DNA of 64,000 bases from Herpetosiphon llansteffanensis (GCF_003205875.1 NZ_PUBZ01000147.1:1-64000); one strand, 5' to 3'. Shown: positions 25,675-34,834, counted from the first letter of the stretch. Notes: generated by a model not told the origin, from the letters alone. Numbers and translations are program-made.

Positions 25675-26127
25675 GGTTTGATCGTTTTTGGATGCTTGCA
25701 AAGCCCTAAATCCTTTAAACTGCCACTTTTTCCGCTTAACGTGGGGCCAAAAAGCTGCTTATTTGAGTTAAATAATATTAATAATGTGACGAAAAATGGT
25801 AAAAATGAGCTTAATTTTACAACGAAATTATGGTCAACTTTGTGCTTAACATCACATAATGATTAGAGTTTTCTCATCCATTTTCAAGAAAATATGTGCT
25901 AAAAAGAACGAAAATCAGCTGATTTATGGCTTTGGAATGGGCTAAAAGTCCTATCTGACAAGCAGCTGAAAAGCTTAAGCTAGGAGTCTGAAAAATAGCT
26001 GAGATTTGCAAACATGGAACAAATATGTTAACTTCCCTTTCGGCATTGCACGATGCATAAACGTTAATTATTAATTGTCGGCGCGATATCATTAAGCCGC
26101 GTTCGATAATAGGGAGGTTACAGCTGC
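25675..26127. other. 450-base A/T-rich intergenic region, no gene recognised
   Basis: Unlike most gaps here it contains none of the short repeat families. It is strongly A/T-rich from about 25750 to 26070. It contains an AGCTTAAGCT palindrome near 25974. The position, upstream of a cell-wall hydrolase, made a c-di-AMP riboswitch worth checking, but its conserved core was not found. It may hold promoters and a long 5' leader. Confidence 0.5.
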
Positions 26128-27804
26128 ATGCAAGATGCTAAGTCCTCGAATGATCTGATCCAAGAAGATCATGATCTGCAAGACTTCCAGCAGCGGGCTG
26201 TGAACAACGAAAATTCGCTTTTACGAACGACCGGTTTACGCCAACGCGTAAATGCCCGTTCTGTTTCTGCACTTCGTGCGGTTCCATCGTACCTGCGCAA
26301 AGCCCCACGTCGCTACCTACTTCATCTCATGGTGCTTTCGCTGTTGCCTGTTGGGTTAGTGGTCAACAAAAATGCCACCACGCCGCAGGTCGATACAGCA
26401 ATTCTGGTCAGCGCATCGCCAACTGCTGAACGCCAAGTTCGGCCAGCGCTTGGTTTGATGACCATGACCCACCGTAACGAACCAGCACCGTTGACAGCCC
26501 TCAATGATTCAGAGGCCACGCCTGATCCAGGTGTTGGCGATGGGCCAATTAGCAGCCCAGACTTTGATGATTCGTTGGTTATTCCCGTAGGCCGACCAGT
26601 TAATAATACTCCGACCTATCCCGAAGCAGTGATTAGTGGCGATATTGCCAATTTGCGCAATGGCCCTAGCACTGAATTCGATCGCTTAGATAAATTAGAT
26701 ACTGGCACCAAAGTAAAGGTTGTGGCTCGCCACGCCGATTGGGTGCAAGTGCGCACCGAAGGTGGCCAAGAAGGCTGGCTCGCTGCTGATTTGCTTGATT
26801 TAGATCAAGCAGTGATCGATGCCTTGCCCGATGCGCCAAATGTGCCAACCCCACCACCAGCTAAAGTGGGCAAAATCACCCAAGACAATTTGAACTTGCG
26901 TGACGGCCCTGGTACTGACTATATCAGTATGAAGAAGCTGGGCATCGATAGCCAAGTTTCATTGTTGGCCCGCTATCAAGGCTGGTATCAAATTGAAACT
27001 GGTGAAGGTACTGTTGGTTGGGTTTCAGCAGAATTTCTGAATCTTGAAGCTGGCGTAGCTGATCGCATCGCCGAAGCTGAATCGATTCCATCAGCCAACC
27101 CAGCTTTGGTTGGTTGGGCAACTGACGAAGGTGTCAACCTGCGCTCTGGCCCAAGCACCAAGTTCGATTCATTGGGTAAGCTGAGCAAAGGCGCTGAATT
27201 AGGTTTGTTGGCTCGTTACAAAGAATGGGTCAAAGTCGAAACAGCCAAAGGTACCAAAGGCTGGATTTCACAAGATCTGGTTGATGTGAGCAACTTTGTG
27301 TTCCGCCGGGTGCCATTTACCGATAATGTTCCTTCACTGCCTGTTGCGCCTGCTCCTAAAAAGAGCAATCCCGCTAAGCCTCAACCTGCTGGTGGCGGCG
27401 GTGGCGGTGGTGGTGGTACTGCTAGTGGTGATGTTGCTTCGATGGCGTGGGCCTATGTTGGCTACAACTATCGCTGGGGTGGCGAAAGCCCAGGTAGCGG
27501 CTTCGATTGCAGCGGCTTGACCAAGTACTTGTATCGCCAAGTTGGTGTGAGCTTGCCTCACAGTGCTGCTGGCCAATATAGCAGCGCCTATGGTACCTTC
27601 ATCGGTAGCATGAGCAACTTGCAACCAGGCGACTTGCTGTTCTACGCTGGCACTGCTGGCCCTGGCATCACTCACGTAGGCATCTACGTTGGCGACGGCG
27701 TTATGGTCAATGCAATGACTCCCGCTTCGGGTGTTGGTGCAGTCAGCATCTACAGCAGCTACTGGCTCAATCACTATTACGGCGCGCTGCGGCCTTATCG
27801 CTAG
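26128..27804 (+). CDS. NlpC/P60 peptidoglycan hydrolase with three SH3 domains
   Basis: 558 residues. A cytoplasmic tail of about 65 residues, one membrane helix (about 66-85, YLLHLMVLSLLPVGLVV), a Thr/Pro/Ala linker, then three bacterial SH3 (SH3_3) repeats starting SGDIANLRNGPSTEFDRLDKL, QDNLNLRDGPGTDY and DEGVNLRSGPSTKF. A glycine-rich linker joins them to a C-terminal NlpC/P60 domain (about 432-558). Catalytic Cys461 lies in GSGFDCSGLTKYLYRQ and His516 in ITHVGIYVG; the third polar position is Asn528 (VNAM), an allowed substitute for the usual His. Probably cleaves peptide cross-bridges in the wall while tethered to the membrane. GGGAGG site about ten bases upstream. Confidence 0.9.
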   Translation: MQDAKSSNDLIQEDHDLQDFQQRAVNNENSLLRTTGLRQRVNARSVSALRAVPSYLRKAPRRYLLHLMVLSLLPVGLVVNKNATTPQVDTAILVSASPTAERQVRPALGLMTMTHRNEPAPLTALNDSEATPDPGVGDGPISSPDFDDSLVIPVGRPVNNTPTYPEAVISGDIANLRNGPSTEFDRLDKLDTGTKVKVVARHADWVQVRTEGGQEGWLAADLLDLDQAVIDALPDAPNVPTPPPAKVGKITQDNLNLRDGPGTDYISMKKLGIDSQVSLLARYQGWYQIETGEGTVGWVSAEFLNLEAGVADRIAEAESIPSANPALVGWATDEGVNLRSGPSTKFDSLGKLSKGAELGLLARYKEWVKVETAKGTKGWISQDLVDVSNFVFRRVPFTDNVPSLPVAPAPKKSNPAKPQPAGGGGGGGGGTASGDVASMAWAYVGYNYRWGGESPGSGFDCSGLTKYLYRQVGVSLPHSAAGQYSSAYGTFIGSMSNLQPGDLLFYAGTAGPGITHVGIYVGDGVMVNAMTPASGVGAVSIYSSYWLNHYYGALRPYR

Positions 27805-27831
27805 TTGCTGTTCCATAGACATACGTAAAGC

Positions 27832-27873
27832 AAGAAGCGTTCCACAATTTGTGGGACGCTTCTTTTGTTTTTT
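27832..27873 (+). terminator. rho-independent terminator after the NlpC/P60 gene
   Basis: Fifteen-base perfect stem (aagaagcgttccaca with its complement) around a four-base loop, followed by tttgtttttt. Confidence 0.92.
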
Positions 27874-27937
27874 GGCTTAATCTCGGCTACTATATCCCTA
27901 CATATGCTCGAATTCCATATCAAAAGGAGAATTGCTT

Positions 27938-28639
27938 ATGGCTTCGACAGAAGGATCTTCGGGCCGCCTTTCCATGATTTTTGCATTCGTTGCCTTAGCT
28001 ATATTAATTGGAGTAGGATTTGCATTCTTTGCAAACAATTCTCAATCTGCTATCCCAACGACAATTCCTAAAACGAATACAGCTATTCCAACGTCTACTC
28101 CACTTCCCACCCCAACTCCTGGCCCAACCGTGCAACAAATTTTCCAGCGTGAATCAATGCTCTTGGCTGCATCAACTCGAATACCCAAAATTGACGTAGA
28201 AAGTAGTAAATCTGGATGGCTGGATCTTTGTCAAAATGATGTTCAATATCGCGCCTATTTTGATATTAAGGCTGGAGTGAACCTGAATTTATTTCGCTAT
28301 GAAATTACCAAAAATGGCTATCCTCAAGAGGCAAATGTTAAAATTTATTTACCAGAACCAACAATTGTGAGTAATGAGTTAGATTTGAAGAATAGTGGCA
28401 TTATTACTAAAGATGGTGCATCAGTACCCTTATGTAATGATAATACTGCTGAATTAGTTACTAAGTTACAACAGAAGCTCCAAGAACAAGCATTACAAGA
28501 TGCTAAGGATGGAGGAATCTTAAAGAATGCCGAATATAATTCAGCAGAAGAAATTCTTAAAATTCTCCAAAATGTTGGCTATCGTAATGTTACGATTTTC
28601 GATCATAATGGGACGCAAATTCGGAAGATTGGCCAATAA
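27938..28639 (+). CDS. DUF4230-type membrane-anchored protein (first of tandem pair)
   Basis: 233 residues. One membrane helix (about 12-35), a proline/threonine-rich spacer (STPLPTPTPGPT), then a domain of about 180 residues with the pattern CQNDVQYRAYFDIKAGVNLN and a central KIYLPEPTIVSNELD strand. This resembles the DUF4230 family, which I recognise by the aromatic-acidic-glycine (A/G)-G-(V/I)-(N/D)-L segment. ATG 27938 has AAGGAG at 27922-27927. Function unknown. Its downstream neighbour is a paralogue; both precede a mechanosensitive channel gene. Confidence 0.75.
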   Translation: MASTEGSSGRLSMIFAFVALAILIGVGFAFFANNSQSAIPTTIPKTNTAIPTSTPLPTPTPGPTVQQIFQRESMLLAASTRIPKIDVESSKSGWLDLCQNDVQYRAYFDIKAGVNLNLFRYEITKNGYPQEANVKIYLPEPTIVSNELDLKNSGIITKDGASVPLCNDNTAELVTKLQQKLQEQALQDAKDGGILKNAEYNSAEEILKILQNVGYRNVTIFDHNGTQIRKIGQ

Positions 28640-28660
28640 TAGTAATCGAAGGAGTAACTC

Positions 28661-29317
28661 ATGAAAACGATAAAGTTAGTGCTTTACCTCGTCTTATTCG
28701 GCCTGATCGTTTTTGGTGCTTATAGTGCTTTTAGTGGTGGGATGAATCTTTTTTCGCCTGAACCAAAAGTAACTATCAATAATGGCACAACCGTTATTGA
28801 AGCAATTCGTCGTCAAGCTAAATTATCAACAATGAATATGTATTTAAGTAAAAATATTGATATCGAAAAGGAAAAGGGATTCTTAGGCTTATGTACTGAG
28901 AAGGTGACCTATTTTGCCTCGTTCAATATTCAGGCTGGAATTGATCTTCAACAAATTAAAGAAGATAAGCTGCAAGTAGAAAATGATGGGAATCTTGATA
29001 GTGCTGTTGTTGAAATTCAATTGCCTGATCCCGAAATTCTCAGTGTTGAGTTAGATACCCAAAATAGCCGAATCCTTGAACAAGATGGACCTGTTTTTGT
29101 ACCTGGCTGTTCCCATGATATGGCGAATATGACGCTTGAAGCTCAGCAAATGCTCAAAGAGTCAGTAACCAAAGATGCGCTCGAAAAAGGTATTCTCTCG
29201 CAAGCCCAACAACAAGCGAGCGAAGAGCTTGGCCGTTTACTCACCGATGTTGGTTATACAAATATCACTATTCGGGCCTCGAATGGCTCGGTTCTCTACT
29301 CAACCAAACCGCAATAA
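28661..29317 (+). CDS. DUF4230-type membrane-anchored protein (second of tandem pair)
   Basis: 218 residues. Same plan as its neighbour: an N-terminal membrane helix (about 5-25), then CTEKVTYFASFNIQAGIDLQQI, the QLPDPEILSVELDTQNSRIL segment and a C-terminal helix ending ELGRLLTDVGYTNITIRASNG, corresponding to ILKILQNVGYRNVTIFDHNG in the first copy. The paralogy is clear across the whole length. An AAGGAG site lies ten bases before the start. Gaps of 21 bases before and after suggest one transcript with mscS and pxpA. Confidence 0.78.
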   Translation: MKTIKLVLYLVLFGLIVFGAYSAFSGGMNLFSPEPKVTINNGTTVIEAIRRQAKLSTMNMYLSKNIDIEKEKGFLGLCTEKVTYFASFNIQAGIDLQQIKEDKLQVENDGNLDSAVVEIQLPDPEILSVELDTQNSRILEQDGPVFVPGCSHDMANMTLEAQQMLKESVTKDALEKGILSQAQQQASEELGRLLTDVGYTNITIRASNGSVLYSTKPQ

Positions 29318-29337
29318 GCCAAGTATGAGGATCGTCT

Positions 29338-30126
29338 ATGGATTGGAATCTATGGGGGCAGCAAGCGCAAGAATTTGCGATTCGGGTGCTGCCACGGGTG
29401 CTGGCTGCAATCGTCATCTTATTGACCTTGCGCTATGGCATTCGGCTGGCCAACGGTGCGACCAATCGTGTGCTAAAGCGGGTTGAGCTGCCGAGCGAAG
29501 CCGAAAGCTTGATTTTGCGCTTAGTGCGCATTTTGGTGATTGTTGCTGGCTTGGTGATTGTGTTGTTGGTGATGGGCTGGGGCCAGCTAGCGCTTTCGTT
29601 TGTGGCTGGCTTGGGCGTGAGCGGTTTAATTATCGGTTTTGCCTTGCAAGACATCACCAAAAACTTGGCAGCTGGCATTTTGTTGTTGTTTCAACGCCCG
29701 TTTCGGGTTGGCGATCGCATTTTAATTGGCAATGATGAGGGCACTGTGACCGATATTGCGGTACGCGCTACGACCATGCGCACTGCCGATGGCCGTGAGG
29801 TGATGGTGCCAAACGCCACGATTTACACTGGTACAATCACTAATTTGACTCGCTATGTGCAACGCCGCCACAATGTTGAGCTAACACTCAAACGTGATGT
29901 TGATTTTGCGCCAGTTTTACAAGCCTTAACTGAAATTGCCCGTACTACTGAGCATGTGCTGGAAAAACCAGCCGCCGAAGTGCTAATTACTGCGGTTAAA
30001 TCCGATGGCCTGATTGTTGAGACCCGTTTTTGGCTGCCATCGAAGGGCGTGGATAGTAATCTCGTGCGCTCGAATTTGGCTGAACGCTTGCGGGCCAAAG
30101 CACTGGCTGAGGATTGGCTGGCATGA
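29338..30126 (+). CDS. MscS-family mechanosensitive ion channel
   Basis: 262 residues, the short (MscS-like) type. Three helices at the N-terminus. The pore-lining helix has the Gly/Ala pattern LSFVAGLGVSGLIIGFALQDITKNLAAGILLLFQRPFRVGDRI, and the beta domain that follows shows GTVTDIAVRATTMRTADGREVMVPNATI, the family signature. A C-terminal alpha/beta domain follows. Releases solutes on membrane stretch. Its last four bases overlap the pxpA start (ATGA), so the two are coupled. Located in the cytoplasmic membrane. Confidence 0.92.
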   Translation: MDWNLWGQQAQEFAIRVLPRVLAAIVILLTLRYGIRLANGATNRVLKRVELPSEAESLILRLVRILVIVAGLVIVLLVMGWGQLALSFVAGLGVSGLIIGFALQDITKNLAAGILLLFQRPFRVGDRILIGNDEGTVTDIAVRATTMRTADGREVMVPNATIYTGTITNLTRYVQRRHNVELTLKRDVDFAPVLQALTEIARTTEHVLEKPAAEVLITAVKSDGLIVETRFWLPSKGVDSNLVRSNLAERLRAKALAEDWLA

Positions 30127-30863
30127 GCATCGATCTCAATGCAGACTTGGGCGAAGGCAGCGCGTTTGATGCTGAATTAATGCCGTTGCTTTCGTCGTGC
30201 AATATTGCCTGCGGCGGCCATGCTGGTGATGAACAGAGCATGCTCGTTGCCTTGAGTTTGGCCCAGCAGCACAATGTTTGCGTTGGGGCGCATCCAAGCT
30301 ACCCTGATCAAGCGCAATTTGGGCGAGCGGTGTTGGCAATTGAGCCAAGCCTACTACAGGCCAGCATAATTGAGCAAATTGCGCAGTTACAACATTTGGC
30401 AGCCCAGCAGGGGACTAAGGTACGCTATGTTAAACCGCATGGTGCTTTATATAATCAGGCTGCACGTGATCCCGATTTGGCTCAATTGCTGATCACCAGC
30501 ATCAAGCAGCTTGACCCAACGCTGGCCTTGATGGGCTTGGCTGGTAGCGTATTGCTCGAACAAGCGGCAGCGGCAGGCGTGCAGACGATCGCCGAAGGCT
30601 TTATCGACCGAGCCTATGAACTTGATGGCCAATTGCGTTCGCGTAGTTTGGCAGGGGCCGTGCATCACGACCAGACGGTGGCACTCCAACAGGCTTTAGC
30701 GCTTGCCAAAGGCATGCCATTTCCAAGTTATACTAATGTACCAATCAGGTTAACCGTGCAAAGTTTGTGCTTGCATAGCGATACGCCGCAAGCGCTAGCT
30801 TTTGCCCAAGCGGTTCGTACTGCGCTAGTAGCCGAAGCTATGACGATTCGGGCAGCATGCTGA
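30123..30863 (+). CDS. pxpA: 5-oxoprolinase subunit A (LamB/YcsF family)
   Basis: 246 residues. PxpA supplies the ATP-dependent step on 5-oxoproline in the PxpABC enzyme. The LamB/YcsF signature is complete: DLNADLGEG at the start, SSCNIACGGHAGDEQSM, GAHPSYPDQAQFGR, VRYVKPHGALYNQAARD, and EGFIDRAYELDGQLRSR. ATG 30123 overlaps the mscS stop; a TTG nine bases upstream is unlikely. It lies far from pxpB (17.6 kb) and pxpC (0.1 kb), which is unusual. Confidence 0.93.
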   Translation: MSIDLNADLGEGSAFDAELMPLLSSCNIACGGHAGDEQSMLVALSLAQQHNVCVGAHPSYPDQAQFGRAVLAIEPSLLQASIIEQIAQLQHLAAQQGTKVRYVKPHGALYNQAARDPDLAQLLITSIKQLDPTLALMGLAGSVLLEQAAAAGVQTIAEGFIDRAYELDGQLRSRSLAGAVHHDQTVALQQALALAKGMPFPSYTNVPIRLTVQSLCLHSDTPQALAFAQAVRTALVAEAMTIRAAC

Positions 30864-30928
30864 GCAACTTGCGATGGCGTGTTGGCTATGCTAGACTCGC
30901 TATAGCACAATCCAGACAGGAGTAGCCT

Positions 30929-31366
30929 ATGACAATCACTGATCGCATGTTGATTGGGGCAATTGCCAGCAATCCCGGCGATTATGAGAAGGCAGGTCAG
31001 GCACGCTATTGTTTTACTACCCAAACAATTTACTTTTCGAGCGCCAAAAGCCCTGCGCCGGAAGATGCCAATAACAACTATTTCGACTTGCCCGCACTCA
31101 ACGCTGATGGCTCCAAAAAATTAGTAACCGCCTTTCAACGCTATATCAAGCGCTGGCCCGAAGATCGCCAAGCGATTATCGAAAAATTTGCCTTACGCCG
31201 TGGCTGGGAGCTGGCCATGGAGTTGCATTACGGCGGCGGCGCATTAACTGATCAAGAATCAGCTGAATGGCGCAAAATTGTTGATGGTCGGCTAACCCAA
31301 TTGGTGGCGGCTGCTCGTCGTTATATTGAAGCTGGGCCGGGTGCGGCCAAGGAAATTATTGAATGA
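30929..31366 (+). CDS. hypothetical protein, coupled to apt
   Basis: 145 residues; family not recognised. No membrane helix or signal peptide. Mostly helical in the C-terminal half (AEWRKIVDGRLTQLVAAARRYIEAG), preceded by a Lys/Arg-rich central region. Its stop overlaps the apt start by four bases (ATGA), which argues for co-translation with apt. A ribosome site GGAG is 10 bases before the ATG at 30929. Possible link to purine salvage is inferred from position only. Confidence 0.65.
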   Translation: MTITDRMLIGAIASNPGDYEKAGQARYCFTTQTIYFSSAKSPAPEDANNNYFDLPALNADGSKKLVTAFQRYIKRWPEDRQAIIEKFALRRGWELAMELHYGGGALTDQESAEWRKIVDGRLTQLVAAARRYIEAGPGAAKEIIE

Positions 31367-31881
31367 GCCTCGATTTAACTCAGTTTGTTCGCAATATCCC
31401 CGATTTTCCAATTCCAGGGATTCAATTTAAAGATATTACGCCGTTGTTGGGCAATGCAGCAGCATTCGATGCAGCGATTGATCACTTTGCCCAGCGCTAT
31501 GCCAACCAGCAATTACAAGCGATTGTCGGCATTGAATCACGGGGCTTTATTTTTGGTGCGCCATTAGCATTGCGCTTGGGGATTGGCTTTGTGCCCATTC
31601 GTAAGCCGGGCAAATTGCCAGCCCAAACCATCGGCGTAGATTATAGCTTGGAATATGGCACTAATCGCTTGGAAATTCACCACGATGCCTTGCAAGCTGG
31701 CGCTCGCGTGGTTGTTATCGACGATCTTTTGGCAACTGGCGGAACCGTGGTCGCGGCCTGCGATTTGCTCAATCAGCTTGGGGCCGAGGTGGTTGAGGCA
31801 GCATTTTTAATTGAATTGACCTTTTTAGGTGGGGGCGAAAAACTTGGCGATCGGCCATATTACGCCCAAATTCAATACTAA
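31363..31881 (+). CDS. apt: adenine phosphoribosyltransferase
   Basis: 172 residues, the normal length. Makes AMP from adenine and PRPP. It opens LTQFVRNIPDFPIPGIQFKDITPLL. A flexible-loop region follows GIESRGFIFGAPLALRLG, then PVRKPGKLP-type sequence (here PIRKPGKLPAQ) and the PRPP-binding signature VVVIDDLLATGGTVVA. Start overlaps the stop of the preceding gene. A 70-base gap with a weak hairpin separates it from the TPR gene. Confidence 0.95.
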   Translation: MSLDLTQFVRNIPDFPIPGIQFKDITPLLGNAAAFDAAIDHFAQRYANQQLQAIVGIESRGFIFGAPLALRLGIGFVPIRKPGKLPAQTIGVDYSLEYGTNRLEIHHDALQAGARVVVIDDLLATGGTVVAACDLLNQLGAEVVEAAFLIELTFLGGGEKLGDRPYYAQIQY

Positions 31882-31951
31882 ACCGACAATGAGGCCAGCA
31901 CGCGCCCAAGCATGCTGGTCTTAGGTTGTCCAATGGCGGGAGGTTGGTGCG

Positions 31952-33037
31952 ATGGGTTACGCCGCCGATCTTTGTAATCAAGCAACTCAGCTTTTTCGGC
32001 AAGGCCAGTTTCGCAGCGCTGCGAGTTTGTTGGAGCAGGGAATCGTCATCGCGCGGCAGGAAGCCGATAAAGATAATGAATTGCTGTGCTACCAAAAGCT
32101 TACCGCAGCCCTCATGAACTTAGACCAAAGTCAGCAGGCCTTGGAGTTGGCCACCACGATGTTGGCGCGCGCGCGGCAGCTCAACGAGCCACACTATGAA
32201 TTAGTCGCGACGATTCGGCTGTGTAGCGCATTGATCGACCTTGATCTCAAAGGTCGTTGGCCTGAAATTAAGGCCTTGTTGCTCGATTGTTTGCAGCAAG
32301 CCCAAGCCCGCAATACCAGCGCTTGGCAACTCGATTGTTTACGCTTGCTTGCTGGCAACGCCATGACCATGCAAGAGTATGATGATGCCCTGAGCTATGC
32401 CCAACAAGGCTTGAGCATCATTCGCCACGATACCTACTCCGCCGATTTCTACCGCTATGTCTTTTATCGCGTGCTGCAACGCTTGCATTCGCAGCGGGAA
32501 GACCATGCCGATGCCTTGCGTTATGGCTTGCTCTCGTTTGAGTATGCTCAGCGCGAGGGCAACCCCGCTTGGGTTGTGCTGGCGCGGCGCTATTTGGCCC
32601 ATCTCCACTATCAACAAGGTAATTTGCAAGAAGCGTTTAATTTATTTAGCGAAAATGTTGCCAGCGCCTTAGCCTACGATTGCGCCAACGATCATCAAGA
32701 TGCAACCATGTGGCGCGCAGAAATTGCCCTACAATTAGAGAAGGGCGAACAAGCCTTGGAGTTTGCCCGCGAAGCGCTGGCCTTGGCGCGCCAACGCTTG
32801 CATGCGCGCGATGAGGCTTGGGCGTTGTTAGCCAATGTGCGGGCTTTGTACAAATTGAATCGCAGCGATGAAGCGTGGTATTTTGCCAACGAAGCTTATC
32901 ATTTTGCCCAAACCCAACAGCTTGAGCAGCGACTGAAAGAGGCCCGCGAATGGATCGAAACGCTGACCAAAAAACAATCAGCGCCCATCGCCAACAAACA
33001 AGGCTCATGGTTTGATCGTCTAATCGGAAAGCGCTGA
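31952..33037 (+). CDS. TPR-repeat protein, first gene of the Hsp90-like cluster
   Basis: 361 residues, almost all alpha-helical, with several degenerate tetratricopeptide repeats of about 34-40 residues: FRQGQFRSAASLLEQGI, LDQSQQALELATTM, MQEYDDALSYAQQGL, YQQGNLQEAFNLFSEN, LEKGEQALEFAREALALA and LNRSDEAWYFANEAYHFAQ. The C-terminus is basic with a WFDRLIGKR end. No signal or membrane helix. The GTG/ATG of the next gene follows its stop directly, so translation is coupled. Eukaryotic Hsp90 proteins work with TPR co-chaperones; placing a TPR protein directly before two Hsp90-like ATPases suggests an analogous partner, which is inference. Confidence 0.8.
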   Translation: MGYAADLCNQATQLFRQGQFRSAASLLEQGIVIARQEADKDNELLCYQKLTAALMNLDQSQQALELATTMLARARQLNEPHYELVATIRLCSALIDLDLKGRWPEIKALLLDCLQQAQARNTSAWQLDCLRLLAGNAMTMQEYDDALSYAQQGLSIIRHDTYSADFYRYVFYRVLQRLHSQREDHADALRYGLLSFEYAQREGNPAWVVLARRYLAHLHYQQGNLQEAFNLFSENVASALAYDCANDHQDATMWRAEIALQLEKGEQALEFAREALALARQRLHARDEAWALLANVRALYKLNRSDEAWYFANEAYHFAQTQQLEQRLKEAREWIETLTKKQSAPIANKQGSWFDRLIGKR

Positions 33038-33040
33038 GTG

Positions 33041-34825
33041 ATGAGTACTGGAACATTTCAGGTTGATTTTGAACACCTCATTCGTTTGTTGGCTGAAAAT
33101 TTGTATAGCGACCCGCACGTTGCGATTCGCGAGCTGATTCAGAATGCCAGCGATTCGTGTGTGCGGCGGATTGCCCAACAAGCGCTGTTTAAGCCAGCAA
33201 TTCATGTGCGGATCGAGCCAAACCAACGTTTGTTGATTGTTGAAGATAATGGCACTGGCATGGCTCGCGACGATGTGGTGCGCTATTTGGCCACAATTGG
33301 GGCTAGCCAAACCCGCCAAGTCAAATTTTCAACCGCCGATCAGAACGCTGCTCAAATGTTAATTGGCCAATTTGGCATTGGCTTTCTCTCGACCTTTGTG
33401 ATTGGCCAGCAAGTAACCGTCGATACCTTGGCCGAAGGCAGCGAGCAAGCGGTGTTGTGGCGCTCGCAGGGTAGCGCCGATTATAGCCTTGAGCTGGGCA
33501 CGCGCCAAACCATCGGCACTACGGTCACGATTGAGCTGGAGCCAGCCTTCTACAATTTGCTCGATGAAAGCACGTTGCGCGCAACGATCATTCGCTATGC
33601 CGATTTTATTCAATTTCCGGTGTATCTTGGCGACGATGCGCGCCCGATCAATCGGATGAACGGGCCATGGCATTTGGATGGCTCGGAGCATGAATATATC
33701 GACTATGTGAAGCATCGCTTTGGCTCTGTGCCTTTGGCGGTTGAGCCAATCGTCATCAAGCAGCAGAATGCAGAATGTAGCGGGGTTTTGGCAATTATGC
33801 CAAGTTCAGCAGCCCTGAAAATCCGCCCACGCAAGCTCGATGTGTTTCAGCGGCGCATGTATGTTTGCGAAGATCTGCAATTGTTGCCTGATTGGGCGAC
33901 ATTTGTCTGTGGGATTATCGATGCGCCGTTGCTCGAATTGGTTGCCAGCCGCGAAGGCTTTATGATCGATCGGCCCAACTATCGGGCTTTGCGCGAAGCC
34001 TTGGCCGAGGCTGTGCGTGGCTTTTTAATTCGCTTGGCTCAGCGCGAGCCTGCCACATTTTTGCAAGTGGTCAAACAATATAACAGCGGCATCAAGCAAG
34101 CAGCCGTGCAGGATAGCCAATTTTTTGCTGCAGTTGCCGATTTGTTGACCTTCGAGAGCGATATTGGCCCAATTACCTTGACCCGCTATCTTGAGCGGAT
34201 TCCGCTGCGTGGTGCTGGCGAACGCACGATTTTTTATGTGCTCAATGATTTGCCGCCCAGTGCCCAGCAACGAGCGATTGTCGGCGCACGCGGCGTACCA
34301 GTTTTGCACGTTAATTTGATCGAAGAAAAATTTCTGAAAAAATATTGTGCTGCCCGCCATGGCGTAAGTTTTCAGCCGCTCACCGCAGGAATTGCCGAAT
34401 TGCTCGAAGCTGAAACCGACCCCCAATGGCGCAAACTCGAACAACACTGCGAACAATTGGGCATGCAGGTCTATGCGATGCGCTTCGAGCCGAGCAATTT
34501 GGCTGCCTTGGCGATGCGTGACAGCGATTATAAACGTGAACAAGTTGTGGATAGCCTGTTGAAAGGTAGTGGAAGCCTGCTCAATTTCGTCCAATCGGTG
34601 GGGCGCAAGCGCAGCGATGATTATGTGCTGTGTCTCAACACGCTCAATCCACTGGTTCAGCAATTGCGCGATGGCCAACCAAGCGACCAACGCTGGGCAA
34701 CTGTTGTTCGGGCCTTATGGGGCTATGCCTTGCTTTCTAGCGGCATCGAACTAACCCCAGAGCTAGGCGAGGCGGTGCAACATGCCCAAACGTCGCTGCT
34801 GGAACTGGCACTTACTCAACGCTAA
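33041..34825 (+). CDS. Hsp90-like (HtpG-related) GHKL ATPase, copy 1
   Basis: About 594 residues. The N-terminal GHKL ATP-binding domain has the N-box IRELIQNASDSC, the G1 box VEDNGTGM (Asp69), the flexible-lid region IGASQTR, the G2 box LIGQFGIGFLSTF (Gly112-Ile-Gly) and the GTTVTIEL end. This matches HtpG/Hsp90 order and spacing. The middle domain includes NGPWHLDGSEHEYIDYVKHRFG and RRMYVCEDLQLLPDW, the Hsp90 middle-domain equivalent of HtpG's VKRVFI-like stretch. Sequence diverges from classical HtpG beyond the ATPase site. No MEEVD-like C-terminus. Start ATG 33041 or GTG 33038. Nine bases separate it from the next gene. Confidence 0.85.
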   Translation: MSTGTFQVDFEHLIRLLAENLYSDPHVAIRELIQNASDSCVRRIAQQALFKPAIHVRIEPNQRLLIVEDNGTGMARDDVVRYLATIGASQTRQVKFSTADQNAAQMLIGQFGIGFLSTFVIGQQVTVDTLAEGSEQAVLWRSQGSADYSLELGTRQTIGTTVTIELEPAFYNLLDESTLRATIIRYADFIQFPVYLGDDARPINRMNGPWHLDGSEHEYIDYVKHRFGSVPLAVEPIVIKQQNAECSGVLAIMPSSAALKIRPRKLDVFQRRMYVCEDLQLLPDWATFVCGIIDAPLLELVASREGFMIDRPNYRALREALAEAVRGFLIRLAQREPATFLQVVKQYNSGIKQAAVQDSQFFAAVADLLTFESDIGPITLTRYLERIPLRGAGERTIFYVLNDLPPSAQQRAIVGARGVPVLHVNLIEEKFLKKYCAARHGVSFQPLTAGIAELLEAETDPQWRKLEQHCEQLGMQVYAMRFEPSNLAALAMRDSDYKREQVVDSLLKGSGSLLNFVQSVGRKRSDDYVLCLNTLNPLVQQLRDGQPSDQRWATVVRALWGYALLSSGIELTPELGEAVQHAQTSLLELALTQR

Positions 34826-34834
34826 GGAGTTGGT

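Noticed and set aside
25675-26127. c-di-AMP (ydaO) riboswitch before the NlpC/P60 gene
   Set aside because: Expected by gene type, but the conserved core sequences were not found.
34790-34825. Eukaryotic-type MEEVD tail for TPR binding on the Hsp90-like proteins
   Set aside because: The C-termini end LALTQR and HEDRGA; no MEEVD-like motif, so any TPR contact must be different.
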